Assembly: GCA_029216955.1 (NCBI GenBank)
Contig: JANAVB010015600.1
Span: 36,258,497 to 36,322,496 of the forward strand
Direction: 5' to 3'
Source of the DNA: Iris pallida
Lineage: Eukaryota > Streptophyta > Magnoliopsida > Asparagales > Iridaceae
DNA length: 64,000 bases
Below the pieces are notes generated by a model, which saw only the letters and a list, made by a program, of their open reading frames with translations, was not told the origin of the DNA and did no database searches. The position numbers and the translations under genes are program-made. Below, piece by piece: positions 1 to 9,879 of this stretch; positions within the stretch are counted from its first letter, which is position 1; each line of letters opens with the position of its first letter.

Positions 1-698
1 ATCGGAATGGCGGTGCTAGGCTCTCTCTTCCTTCAAAGTGGGTGTCGTCCACTCTAGTTGTGTTGAGAGCTCCCTTGTGCTGTGGTTTCGATCACGGTCT
101 TCCTTGGGCTTTGGAGGCTCTTTCGAAGCCTCCCCTGGCCACAGTTTTGCCGTGCTCCTCCTTGGTTCCAGCCAGAGGGTTAAATGCTTTGTGGAAGCAT
201 TTATCCGGTGACCCTGGCTGGAAGGGCGGCACATAGCTGGGCTCTGCTCGGCCAGGTGAGCCTGGCTGGAAGAATTTGGCTGAAGGGATGCACATAACTG
301 AGCTGCTGAAGAGATGATGGGATGCGCCTGGCTGGAGGCGCATGGTGGCTGCTGCACCTGTCTGAGGGCGCGTGATGACTGATGCGCCTATCTGGAGGCG
401 CATGATGGCTGTTGCGCCTGTCTGAGGGCGCATGATGACTGATGTGCCTATCTGGAGGCGCATGGTGGCTGTTGTGCCTGTCTGAGGGCGCATGGTGGCC
501 GCTGGCTGTAGATCTAGGATCTTTCCTTTGTAGAAATTCTCCTTTGTACAACCTTTTCTAGACATGTAATAGACTTTTATATGAATAAAAAGTCCTTTTT
601 CGAATGTCTATGGCTTATTTTGATTTTGCAGTCTGAGTTCTGGTGCATGTAGTGTCTGGCGCATGGGCTTTCTGATTGTGAAATTCCATGCTTCTACA
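1..698 (-). repeat. 3' LTR of the Tat element (partial, continues past the left edge)
   Basis: This matches 16442-17139 base for base apart from about nine transitions. The outer end at 698 reads ...CTTCTACA on the plus strand, so the LTR starts TGTAGAAG on the element's coding strand, giving the expected TG. The homology stops at 698/17139. It contains three copies of a roughly 60-bp tandem repeat rich in GGCGCAT (about 320-505). On the plus strand an AATAAA lies at 584-589. Confidence 0.92.
320..505. repeat. ~60-bp tandem repeat with GGCGCAT motifs inside the LTR
   Basis: About three units alternate CTGGAGGCGCATG with TGTCTGAGGGCGC and GATGACTGATGCGCC. The same array occupies about 16761-16946 in the other LTR with the same unit number, so it was fixed before this insertion. 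Differences between the two LTR copies cluster here and are CG/TG-type transitions. Confidence 0.8.
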
Positions 699-701
699 AG
701 A

Positions 702-713
702 CCCCCTTCAAAG
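702..713 (-). other. polypurine tract of the Tat element
   Basis: On the minus strand the bases just before the LTR start read CTTTGAAGGGGG and then TCT, directly next to TGTAGAAG. A purine run at this place is what primes plus-strand synthesis in LTR retroelements. The assignment rests on position and composition. Confidence 0.7.
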
Positions 714-933
714 TTTTCAAAACTTTTGAATAAGTTTTGGAATACTTTGAATAAGAAGCATGGAGGTCGGGGCGCATGATTGTTGGGCGCATGCCTGTTC
801 TGGCGCATGCTCCTTCCGGCTGATGATAATGACGCTTTGGTAACCCAAAAGATTAATGATGATCTTTTGGTTGTATTTGCTGTTATCTTTTTACGGAACC
901 CGAAGCGACGGCTGAGATTACACGTCATCGGTT

Positions 934-960
934 CACGTGTGCGACCAAGTCCTATAAATA
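934..960 (+). promoter_or_regulatory. promoter of the antisense PMD gene: G-box and TATA box
   Basis: A CACGTG G-box at 934-939 is followed by TATAAATA at 953-960, about 98 bases before the proposed ATG at 1058. The bases between are a pyrimidine- and purine-rich leader without an upstream ATG other than the in-frame one at 962. The same CCTATAAATAG core occurs on the plus strand of the LTR at 16181. This suggests that the opposite-strand gene has its own promoter rather than relying on the LTR. Confidence 0.6.
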
Positions 961-1057
961 GGTGAGGGTTGGAGAGAGAAAGAGATCTTTTTCTCTGTGC
1001 TTTTTGCTTTCTTTAGAGTTCTTCTTCCAAAACCCTAACTTTTTCTTCTTCGAGAGA

Positions 1058-4000
1058 ATGGCTCCCAAGACTCCTCGCGGTGGTGCCGGCAAGGGGAAGG
1101 AGAAAGCGAAGGAGTTTGTCGACGAGGATGCACCTATCACCTCTGCGACTCCGGCAGACGTTCGCCCTGAGGTGACGGGTGGGTTTCATCTCCTTCGTAA
1201 GCTTTTAGGCTATATCGTGCCCTAACTCAAAACCTGCTGACGCGTATGGACTTTTGTCCTGATGATACGCCGAAGTTTTATCCTGCCGACGTGCATAGGT
1301 TTACACCTTTATCATGCACCGAGGTTTAATGGCTGGCATGCATGGGTTTTGTACCCTGATGATGCGCCGAAGCTCCAATGCTGACGCGCATGGCCTACGC
1401 CCTGATGATGCGCCGAAGCTCTAATGCCGACGCGCATGGGCTTACGCCCTGATGATGCGCCGAGGCAAGCTGACGCGCACGGGCTCATGCCCTGATGATG
1501 CGCCGAAGCAAGCTGACGGGCTTATACCCTGATGCGCCAGTTTATTTGACACATTCTTCTTGGCTGACTTCGACTTTTGTTGTGCCAGTGTCAATGACGA
1601 TCCCTTTGCTGAATGAGGTCCTCTTGGATGCTTCTCTTTGTCAAATGGGAGTTGACTTTGATGAGGCGGTGATCAACCCTGCGAAGGATGCCATCTTACA
1701 GGACCAACCTCGTGAGAGGATGATGCAAATCCAGGCCCAGTTGCCGCCTTTCCTTCAGAATATGATGGAGAGTGGTAAACTAAAGTCTGCTGAATCTGAA
1801 GGTGTAACCTTCTTAAAACCTGCCTTTCTGTTTGGCGACCGACTAGTCTCTTCCGAGGCGAAGATACTGAGGATCAGAGAAGACTGGTTCTTTTCTGCTA
1901 AGGGCATGACTCTATACATGCGGCAGGTTGACCGCCAGCTGCCGCTGACGGCTTTTTATCGTCTAGCTTCGAAGAGAAAGATGGGTTGGAAACTAACTCC
2001 TTCTCAAGGAGGAGCCTTGGGCGGTACCCTCTCAATTGACGCCTCCTCGAACCAGCGAGATACTTTAACCGCTTCCCGTGCCAGTTCTTCATTCAGTTAC
2101 CGGGCCTTGCGTCCTGGGAGCATCTACAGTGAAGTCCCGAACGACCTGTTTCCCTTCAGTGCCCCGATCTTTGCAAATCGGATGCTGACATCGAAGGTGA
2201 TGTATCCGACAGGTAGTTTCAGGGTCGAAGGCTGGTGTCATTATATCCCGAAGTGGGACGAGTTGACCACTTGGGTGCTTTCAAGATTCAAAGTTGAGCT
2301 TAAAGAGATCGGGCTGACAGCCGCCATTCGGGCCACGCAGGCCGGCGTGGACCTCAATAAGCCGATGTTCCTTGCGCTCTTGGAGCTTTTCAATGCCCAG
2401 ACTGGCAGCTTCTTTACTCCGGTGGGGGAGTTGGGACTGGCTCTCCATGAAATGTACGAAGTGTCCAAGCTTCCTTGGGGTTCGGAACCGTACGAGGAAT
2501 ATTTCCCGTCCAACGAAGAGATCCAGGTTCTGGAGAATAAGGATCCGGAGATGATGGCTGTCTTCAAAGAAGTGGCTAGCCATCATTATCTGATGCACCG
2601 GAGGGACAAGGGCAAGACCCAGCCTCATGTGACTGCTTGGAAAGACTATGTCTTCAGGCAGGATCTGGTGGATCCTTCGAGGATCCGATTTACGACTCCG
2701 CAGGGATTGAAGCCCGCGGAGCTAAGTTCTGAAATAAGCCGACTGGACGAGAGGACCCCACATTCTGACGAGGGCGGGAAGGCTACGTACAGCTGTTTCT
2801 GGCATTGCGCGCACCGGATGTCGTCTAAGGCAGTGTTGACGGCCTACTTAATGATGTGGCTCCGGGAATGCGTATTTGCAGGTGGATCCGGTACTGTCGA
2901 GAGAGTACATCGGAATCTGATTTTGCCTGCAGTGAAGTTGGCCTGTGGACGACCTTTAGCCCTCCTCCCCGCTATGGTGTGCAACCTGTTGCGCGGGTTG
3001 AGGTCTTTTGCCGACGATGTGATCCATGAGAGGGGTAACAATGATAACTTTCCCCGGGCTGAGCTGCCTTTCCATTATCTTATGGGGTGGCTGATTTTGC
3101 ATCACCCGAACGTGATGAGTCCTGGTCCGGAGGAGGACCATGTCGAGGGAGATGCCTTCATTCGCCGCTTCTATAAGAGGAAGTGGGATTACACTGGCGT
3201 TCCCGTCTGCCGGAGAGTCTTATCCTACCTTCAGGGGTGGGAAATTGTTAAGGTTGGCCCGATCTTCAAAGATTTCGAGGCCGGCCAAGATTTAGTTGAC
3301 TCTGGCGAAGATGCGGTCACTTTGCCGAAATGGAGCTTTCGTTGGTTGCAGAGTATCCGGCCTTCTCATCTGGTCTACCGTAACCAGAACAAATGTTATC
3401 TGGAGCCTTATCTGCCAAGCCGATTTGCTCGTCAGTTTGGCTATACCCAGCTAATGTTGCGGAATCCCAGTAGTAGTTTAGGCTACGTCGGGAGTTTGCT
3501 GGATGGAGCCCGGGGCTGGCAATATTATAACGCCGGATGTACCAACGTTAAGTTTACCACGCCAGTTCGTAATCCTCGGCCGCCGATCCTATATCCGGCC
3601 GCGAAGCTGTATTGCACTATGACTGCTATGTCTCCTGGTTATGACAGGGAGACCAGTTTCATCATCGGAACTCAGCTAGAGGCGACAGCGAACATGTTGA
3701 TGGCAGCCCGATCATATCGTCCACCCGAGTTGGCGGGGTATCGGGCTGCTGCTGCTGCATCAGTGAGAGACCCGTCTATCGGGAAAAGGCGGTATGACAC
3801 CGAAGTTGGTTCTTCTGTACCGAAAAGGTCGAGAAAGACGCCGACCCCAAAGGTTACGGACGTGCCACTTGTAACGCCAACGGGATCAGTTCCTGTTGAG
3901 GTAAGGAATGTTTCGTAATTCCAGTTCTTTTTGTCATTGTGGCGACTTATGTCTTTCTCCTTGTAGGGATCGTTGAAGAAGAAGTCCCGTATTTCAAAAG

Positions 4001-5253
4001 GCTCTTCTGATGAGCGTATTCCACCGGCGCTACTGTCTCCCGTGGAGGAAGGTCCCGAAGATGTTCCTGCGGAGATCTTAATATCTCCTAACTTCGAGGT
4101 CGCCACAAGTTCTGGGAGAGCACCATCTGCCAGGGAGGCCTTGGATGCTGAAGGTCTCGCGGACTCGAGGCATCCTGATGATGAGGTGGACTGGAGCTCG
4201 TCGCCTTCTGGTGACGTTCCTCCGGTCTTGCAAGAATCTGCTACGGGGGCAGCAGATATGGTTGAGACAGAGGAGAGGGTTGAATCCCCTCCTTATCATG
4301 ATGAGGGGAGGTCGGCTATATCATTGTCGAGCCCTACCCCGGCTCCAAATGTGGAAGTTGAGATGGCTACCGTTCAGGAGGTAGCGACAGATTCTGTTCC
4401 GGTTGAGGGACTTGATGATGAGACCCGTCTGCCGGTTACGACCGCTGAAACGGGTGAAGTGACAGGTGATAATCTCCCTATTCTGCCAAGGGAGGTACCA
4501 ACTGTTGATAGGACGTTGGCATCAGCAGAGGCGGTCGCTGATGTCGGTGGCTCCTCCGGACTTGAGAAGGGTAAGGGTGCAGAACCCTCTGTAGCTCCTT
4601 CTACTTGGGGAACCATCTCGACGCCAGTGCCGGCTCCTTCCGTTGCTTTGGCTCCTCGGGCTAGCAGTCCAGCCCCTGTTAATGAAGAGCCCGTTGATGC
4701 CGAGGTTCAAGCCTCACTGGTTGAGGTGGGCGGACCTTCTTCCGGTCCGCAAGCTGTGGTAGCTCCTCCAACTCCTGCTATGACGCCGCAGGTCCTGGCG
4801 GATGCAGACGAGTATGTGAAGTTCCTCGTCGAGGGGGTGTACAAAATGCTGCAGAAGGGCGTATCCGCTGTGATGGATGCCAACGGGAGTTTTGCGACAG
4901 CAAAAGCTCTGGCAATGCCCTGCATCGAGCTGATTCGTATTCACCAAGGCCACGACCATATGGCCGAAATTTTGGAGGCTTCGGTGATTGAGCTGGACGA
5001 GCGGCTCGCGGAACTTCAGCGCATCCAGCGAAACGACCTCTCTTTCTTAATAGAGGGGGAGAAGGGGAAGTTGATTGCTGAAATCGAGTCTTCCCATCAG
5101 GCTACTGTGAGCGATTGGGAGCGCGAGGTGGCTGAGATTGAGGCTGCGGCAGAGCAGTTGTCTCAGTCTATGAAGAAGACGACGGAGGCGCGGGCTGCGT
5201 TGGATGCCAACATCGCGGAGATCGACGTCCAGATGCGCCGCCTTGAGGACTAG
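1058..5253 (+). CDS. plant mobile domain (PMD, aminotransferase-like) protein, spliced, on the strand opposite gag-pol
   Basis: Proposed structure: exon 1 1058-1196 (starts MAPKTPRGG, lysine-rich, then donor GTAAGC), exon 2 from 1541 or 1589 to 3900, exon 3 from 3967. Both candidate exon-2 starts follow AG and fit the phase left by exon 1. Intron 2 (3901-3966, GTAAGG...TTGTAG) is 66 bases and keeps the frame. The protein has the PMD layout: an FRVEGWCHYIP-like segment near 2220, TGSFFTPVGELGLALHEMY near 2400-2450 matching the family's TNTFHF..GEMTPTLEDV block, KAVLTAYLMMWLRECVF near 2827, PFHYLMGWLILHHP near 3070 and LPSRFARQFGY near 3412. Exon 3 encodes an acidic, Pro/Val-rich linker and then a coiled coil (about 4800-5250). 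PMD proteins of plants (MAIN/MAIL) affect silencing and gene expression; a role here is inference. TAG at 5251-5253 looks premature. Confidence 0.82.
1226..1540 (+). repeat. tandem repeats filling intron 1 of the PMD gene
   Basis: About six units of 50-60 bp carry CCTGATGATGCGCCGAAGC followed by GACGCGCATGG. Units near 1350-1530 are nearly identical and earlier ones more diverged. The ATGCGCC/GGCGCAT motif is the same one that fills the element's LTR repeats. The array lies between the donor at 1197 and the candidate acceptors at 1540/1588. Confidence 0.75.
3901..3966 (+). other. short intron 2 of the PMD gene
   Basis: The segment begins GTAAGG after GTTGAG and ends TTTCTCCTTGTAG. It contains the stop codon that would otherwise end the 5' open frame at 3916-3918. 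Its length of 66 and the phase on both sides make exon 2 and exon 3 one continuous frame. That is good evidence that the gene is transcribed and spliced from the plus strand. Confidence 0.75.
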
Positions 5254-5520
5254 CGGGCCCAACTCCAGTTAGAAGCTGACCGTGTTCGGGCTGAACACGC
5301 AACATTCAAGCAGGAGGAAGCGACTTTTACTCAGCGGACTCTTGCTTTGGCTCAGCAATGACGACAGCTTGATGAGAAGTACGAGTGCGAAACTTCTGCT
5401 GAGGCTGTCGAATTGATGCGTCAAGAGGCTGAGCGTCGAGTTCTGGCAACTGTAGGGACTCGTACTGCTGACCTGAGGCAACGAGTCAGAGAGCTCTCGA
5501 CCCATCCTGGAGAGGTTTAG
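5254..5520 (+). pseudogene. former C-terminus of the PMD protein after two nonsense codons
   Basis: The coiled-coil reading frame continues unchanged past TAG 5251-5253 for 35 codons, meets TGA at 5359-5361, then continues 52 more codons to TAG 5518-5520. Composition stays Glu/Gln/Arg/Leu rich as before the stop. Each stop is one C-to-T change from a sense codon suited to the coiled coil (CAG or CGA), as methylated cytosines give in silenced plant DNA. The original stop is therefore probably the one at 5518. Confidence 0.65.
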
Positions 5521-5591
5521 GGATTGTAGTCTCCCTTTCTTTTGCAACCCTCGTTGAGGGATAGTGTAGTCTTGTACTCTCTCTCTTTTTG

Positions 5592-5597
5592 AATAAA
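5592..5597 (+). terminator. poly(A) signal of the antisense PMD gene
   Basis: AATAAA lies about 70 bases past the presumed original stop at 5518-5520, after a T-rich TCTCTCTCTTTTTG stretch and before a TTTTTTTTTGTC run. Position and context suit a plant near-upstream element. It would end the plus-strand transcript before it reaches the hairpin cluster and the convergent pol gene. Confidence 0.55.
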
Positions 5598-5714
5598 GAA
5601 GTACGCAACTTTTGTGATGTGTTCATTTTTTTTTGTCATGAACTTGATGGTTTGTGTGGACCTATTATCTTTTGCGCACCTTGGTTTTAGGTACAGATAA
5701 TAAGTTTGAAAGAA

Positions 5715-6032
5715 CCATTATGTTTGCTCAGAGGTAATGTGGACATGGCAATCATTGGATTCGAAGTGATAGAATCTTCCTACTCAGAGGTATTATGGAC
5801 GTGGTAGGAATGATCTTTGGGGGGATACGCTGAACAACTCAGAGGTGATGTGGACGTGGAAGTTCGGCGATCAATGTACAACAACGTAGGGGTTGTTTGT
5901 ACGAGATGTTTACTCAGAGGTAATGTGGACGTGGTAAACATGAAGGGTAGCGTAGGCTTACGAAGTGTAAGATTCCGCTTTGTAAGGCGTAGAGAGACAA
6001 CTCAGAGGTAATATGGACGTGGTTATCTTTCT
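5715..6032. repeat. five hairpins with a conserved 22-nt core and covarying stems
   Basis: Cores of exactly 22 nt lie at 5727-5748, 5783-5804, 5838-5859, 5913-5934 and 6001-6022. Each begins CTCAGAGGT and ends ATGG, mostly GGACGTGG, and differs from the commonest form at no more than two sites. The flanks differ from copy to copy but pair with each other: ATGTTTG/CAATCAT, CTTCCTA/TAGGAAT, CGCTGAAC/GTTCGGCG (one G.U, inside an AA/AA mismatch), ATGTTTA/TAAACAT and AGAGAGACAA/TTATCTTTCT. The cluster lies between the integrase stop and the poly(A) signal of the opposite gene. I know of no named element of this kind. It could act as RNA structure in the genomic RNA's 3' region, as a transcription boundary, or as a protein-binding cruciform. 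Confidence 0.8.
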
Positions 6033-6120
6033 ACTGGAGGATGCCACGGAACAGCTGGATTCCGGAAGCGTATGAGTTGGTGGAAAGAGGTTGTTTGGGG
6101 AAGTACATGTCTGGAGGATG

Positions 6121-9100
6121 TCAAGAATAGTACTTCTTTAGGAACTTGCCATTGATGGGCATCATGAACAAGTCCCCATTGGATTTGGCGAGGCGGTAAG
6201 CACCGTTTGAGTATACCGTCTCAATGATGAAAGGTCCCTCCCACTTGGGCTCGAACTTTCCTGGTGTCTTGTGGGTCAACACCATTGGTCTTCTGACTGC
6301 TAAAACCAGGTCGCCAACTTGGAAAGTCCTCTGTTTGACCTTCTTGTTGAAAGCCTGTGATATACGGGCTTGGTAGAGTTCGATGCGTTGTTGAGCTAGG
6401 AGACGCTTTTCGTCAAGTGCCTCCAGTTCCCGCAGACGACGACGACGTTGATTGTCCTCTTCTGTGAGTTTGTTTATGATTGCTACGCGGAGTGAGGGTA
6501 TCTGTATCTCGAGAGGCAGTACCGCTTCGCTTCCGTAGACTAGGGAGAATGGAGTGTTGCCTGTTGGGGTCCGTACCGTTGTGCGGTAGGCCCAAAGGCA
6601 TTCGCCAAGCTTTTCGTCCCAGTCGCATTTGTTGGATGACACGACCTTTTTGAGCAGCCTAACGATCGTTTTGTTGAATGCCTCAGCCAATCCGTTTGCA
6701 GCCGGATTGTAGGAAGTTGAGGCCACGTTCTGAATGCGATTCTTGTCACAGAACCTGCTAAAAATGTGGCTGATGAACTGAGGACCATTGTCATGGATGA
6801 TCCGCCGGGGTACTCCGAAACGGTAAATGACATGGTGCTTGATAAAGTTGACCACCCTGGAGCTTTTTACTTCTGCCAGTGGGACTGCTTCCGCCCATTT
6901 GGAGAAGTAGTCGGTAATGGCCAGGATGAAACGGTGTTCTCTTGATGAAGGAGGGGTGATTGGTCCCACAATGTCCATGCCCCAGGCTTCGAAGGGCCAG
7001 GAGGCGACTGTAGGATGTAGCGGCTCCGATGGTGTATGTATGAAGTCTGCATGAAGTTGGCACGCATGGCACTTTTTAGCATATTCAACAGCATCGGCGG
7101 CCATAGTTGGCCAGTAGTAGCCCATACGTCGCAGTCGATCTTGCAACTTAGGACCGGGTTGATGAGCTCCACAAGTTCCGTCATGAGCTTCTTGAAGAGC
7201 TTCGACTGCTTCTTCGTTGGACAGGCATCGAAGGAGGAGCCCATCGAAGGAGCGTCGGTACAGCATTTTGGTAGCTGCATCGTAGTAAAACCGGAGGAAG
7301 CGTCTCCTGACTGAGACAGCTTCCTTCGGATCCTCTGGAAGGATTCCGTAGACAGCAAAGTCGATGAACGGGAACCTCCAGTCTCGGACATTAACACCAG
7401 TGTTTGTTGGCATGGCATGAGCCACCTGCAAACATAGGTTGTTTCTGGGACAAATCAGGTCTCGGCCAGTCACCGTGATATAGTGTTGAGTCCCAAGGGG
7501 TGCTGCCAGTGAGGCTGCGAGGCCAGCCAGAGCATCGGCCTCCAAGTTTTGTAAGCGGGGGACATGTTCGATGAAGAACCCGGTGAAGGTTGAAATGATG
7601 TTCAACGCGACTTCATGATAAGGGATTAAATCTTCATGGCGAACCTCGTATTGTCCCCTAATTTGGTTCACGACGAGTTTTGAGTCGCCGTAGGCTTCCA
7701 GATGGTCGACCCCCAGCTGTTGTGCGAGCTGGAGTCCCATGACGAGCGCGTTGTACTCGGCCACGTTGTTGGAGCACGGCTTCGAAAGAGAGTACGCACG
7801 CTGGATGACCAGCTGATCGGGGGAGACTAAGACTACCCCCACTCCTGCGATGATTTGGCCTTTGGGGCCTGTTCTCGAAGCACCATCGAAGAACATCCGC
7901 CAAACGGAGCTTCCTTCGGTGACGTTGGACTCTTGGACCTCATCCGGGATATCTTCATAGAGTTTTGAGGATTCTGGGATGGGGTGTGCAGCTAAAAAGT
8001 CAGCCAGGGCTTGACCCTTGACAGCCTTTTGCGGAACAAACACCATGTTGTACGGTGTTAGCAGGATCGCCCATGTGGCCAGCCGGGAGTTCAATGATCC
8101 TGGCTTCGTCATGAGAACTCTGAGCGGATTGACTCGGGAGATGACATGAATTGTCTGGCCCGAGACATAATGACGAGTCTTCTGGATGGCGAACACCAAG
8201 GCCAAGCACTCTTTTTCGACGGGGTTGTACCGGTGTTCGGCCCCGATGAGTGTTCGACTGAGGTAGTAGATTGCTTGCTCGTAGCCTGTGTCGCTGTTTT
8301 GAGCCAGCAAAGCGCCAAGGGAATGATCCATGGCACGGACGTAGAGGAGAAATGGTTTGCCGGCGACGGGCGCTACCAGGACTGGCGGGCTTGTTAAGTA
8401 AGCCTTGATGTCATCGAAAGCCTTTTGGCACTCCTCTGTCCAGACGTAAGAGACTCCCTTCTTCATGAGCTGAGTAAAGGGTTGACATCTACCGGAGAGG
8501 TTTGCTATAAATCTTCGGATATATGCCAGACGTCCTTGTAAGCCCCGAAGTTCTCGAAGGTTCTTCGGAGGGTCCATGTTGAGGATGGCTTTGGTCTTCT
8601 CAGGATCAACATGAATGCCTTTCGCTGTGATGACAAAGCCCAAGAATTTGCCGCTAGAAACCCCCAAAAAGGATTTAACGGGGTTCATTTTGAGTTGATG
8701 TGCTCGCATGAGATCGAAGACCGTCTTCAGGTCCTGTAGGTGATCTCCTTTGAGGCGACTCTTGACTGCGATGTCGTCAACATAGCATTCGACTGTCTTG
8801 CGAAGATGTTGACGGAAGATGGTGCTCATAGCTCGCTGGTATGTCGCACCGGCATTCTTCAAGCCGAAGGGCATTACTGTGTAGCAGAAAACACCTTTTG
8901 GAGTCCTGAATGACGTGTGTTTTGCGTCATTGGGGAACATCTTGATTTGATTGTAGCCTGAATACCCGTCCATGAAGGACATGCACTCAAAGCCACATGT
9001 GTTGTCAATCATCACATCAGTAATTGGAAGAGGGAATTCGTCCTTCGGGCAAGCAGAGTTGAGGTCCCTGAAGTCGATACAGACTCGTATCTTCACGTTC

Positions 9101-9837
9101 TTCTTGGTGACAGGAACGACATTGGCTACCCAGTCCGGGTGTTGTTCCTCACGGATGAATCCGTTGGTCAAGAGTTTGTCTACCTCCTGATCGATGGCAT
9201 TCATGATGTCCGGACGGAAGCGTCGCTGTTGTTGTTTGATAGGTTTGGCATCAGGTAAGATGTTCAACCTATGCATTGCGATCTGCGGATCAAGTCCCGG
9301 CATGTCTTTATAACTCCAGGCGAAGACGTCGATATACTCTTTGGCCAGTTGGACTAAAGACTCTCGATCTTCTCCCTGCAGGCTTTTACTGATGAAGATG
9401 GGTTTGGAAGAAGACCCATCTTCGAGGTCGATCTGCTCGACCTCGTCCTCGGTGGGAGGTTCACGTAGCTCGAAACGCGTTTCCCATTGTTCTCCTAGGC
9501 GTTGGGCCCAGGGTTCTTCTTCGAAGGGTTCCGGCGCTTGGTCCTCGCCTTCACCTTTTTGAGGTTGTGCTGACGTCATGTTAGCTGACAGCACTTTTCT
9601 GAAGACTGATCCGATGCTGGTATCGGAATCCCAAGTCGAAGCTTCGGACGAGTGGGAATGTTCTACGTCTTCTGCATCTGAACTCTCTGGGGTTGATGGC
9701 GGCGTGATATAGCCTAACCCCCGTCGAGTCCGATTATAATAGTCCTGTGGCTTTCCATTGGGCATCGAAAGCCGGACAGGGAGATGCCGACCCTTGCCGT
9801 AGTTTAAGCCTTTGTTGCTTTTCAGGTCGTAGCCCAT
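6121..9837 (-). CDS. pol: Tat pol: reverse transcriptase, dual RNase H, integrase
   Basis: The 1238-residue frame from MGYDLKSNKG makes the enzymes that copy and insert the element. RT spans about residues 200-420 with FRDLNSACPKD and the catalytic YVDD at 352-355. A first RNase H-like domain (about 495-615) has lost the usual third acidic site, reading HVISRVNPL. A second RNase H (about 645-780) has DGAS, AEYNALVMGL, GDSKLVV and EADALAG. Integrase has an HHCC zinc site (H885, H892, C923, C926) and D955, D1016, E1052, spaced as D-D-35-E. There is no chromodomain. The frame is open throughout. It is continuous upstream with the protease frame except for one TAA at 9880-9882, so MGYD may be internal to a longer polyprotein. 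Confidence 0.95.
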   Translation of the reverse strand: MGYDLKSNKGLNYGKGRHLPVRLSMPNGKPQDYYNRTRRGLGYITPPSTPESSDAEDVEHSHSSEASTWDSDTSIGSVFRKVLSANMTSAQPQKGEGEDQAPEPFEEEPWAQRLGEQWETRFELREPPTEDEVEQIDLEDGSSSKPIFISKSLQGEDRESLVQLAKEYIDVFAWSYKDMPGLDPQIAMHRLNILPDAKPIKQQQRRFRPDIMNAIDQEVDKLLTNGFIREEQHPDWVANVVPVTKKNVKIRVCIDFRDLNSACPKDEFPLPITDVMIDNTCGFECMSFMDGYSGYNQIKMFPNDAKHTSFRTPKGVFCYTVMPFGLKNAGATYQRAMSTIFRQHLRKTVECYVDDIAVKSRLKGDHLQDLKTVFDLMRAHQLKMNPVKSFLGVSSGKFLGFVITAKGIHVDPEKTKAILNMDPPKNLRELRGLQGRLAYIRRFIANLSGRCQPFTQLMKKGVSYVWTEECQKAFDDIKAYLTSPPVLVAPVAGKPFLLYVRAMDHSLGALLAQNSDTGYEQAIYYLSRTLIGAEHRYNPVEKECLALVFAIQKTRHYVSGQTIHVISRVNPLRVLMTKPGSLNSRLATWAILLTPYNMVFVPQKAVKGQALADFLAAHPIPESSKLYEDIPDEVQESNVTEGSSVWRMFFDGASRTGPKGQIIAGVGVVLVSPDQLVIQRAYSLSKPCSNNVAEYNALVMGLQLAQQLGVDHLEAYGDSKLVVNQIRGQYEVRHEDLIPYHEVALNIISTFTGFFIEHVPRLQNLEADALAGLAASLAAPLGTQHYITVTGRDLICPRNNLCLQVAHAMPTNTGVNVRDWRFPFIDFAVYGILPEDPKEAVSVRRRFLRFYYDAATKMLYRRSFDGLLLRCLSNEEAVEALQEAHDGTCGAHQPGPKLQDRLRRMGYYWPTMAADAVEYAKKCHACQLHADFIHTPSEPLHPTVASWPFEAWGMDIVGPITPPSSREHRFILAITDYFSKWAEAVPLAEVKSSRVVNFIKHHVIYRFGVPRRIIHDNGPQFISHIFSRFCDKNRIQNVASTSYNPAANGLAEAFNKTIVRLLKKVVSSNKCDWDEKLGECLWAYRTTVRTPTGNTPFSLVYGSEAVLPLEIQIPSLRVAIINKLTEEDNQRRRRLRELEALDEKRLLAQQRIELYQARISQAFNKKVKQRTFQVGDLVLAVRRPMVLTHKTPGKFEPKWEGPFIIETVYSNGAYRLAKSNGDLFMMPINGKFLKKYYS

Positions 9838-9879
9838 CTTTTGGATGATGTGCTTTGCCGTATCCGTGTACCGATAGAC

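Noticed and set aside
16..565. Minus-strand open frames with repeated RRNSHHAPPDRR-type or TMRPQTG-type residues
   Set aside because: They follow the LTR tandem repeat, occur equally in the second LTR at 16457-17006, and look like no protein.
7036..7314. Plus-strand frame inside pol
   Set aside because: It is the shadow of the conserved integrase zinc region on the minus strand.
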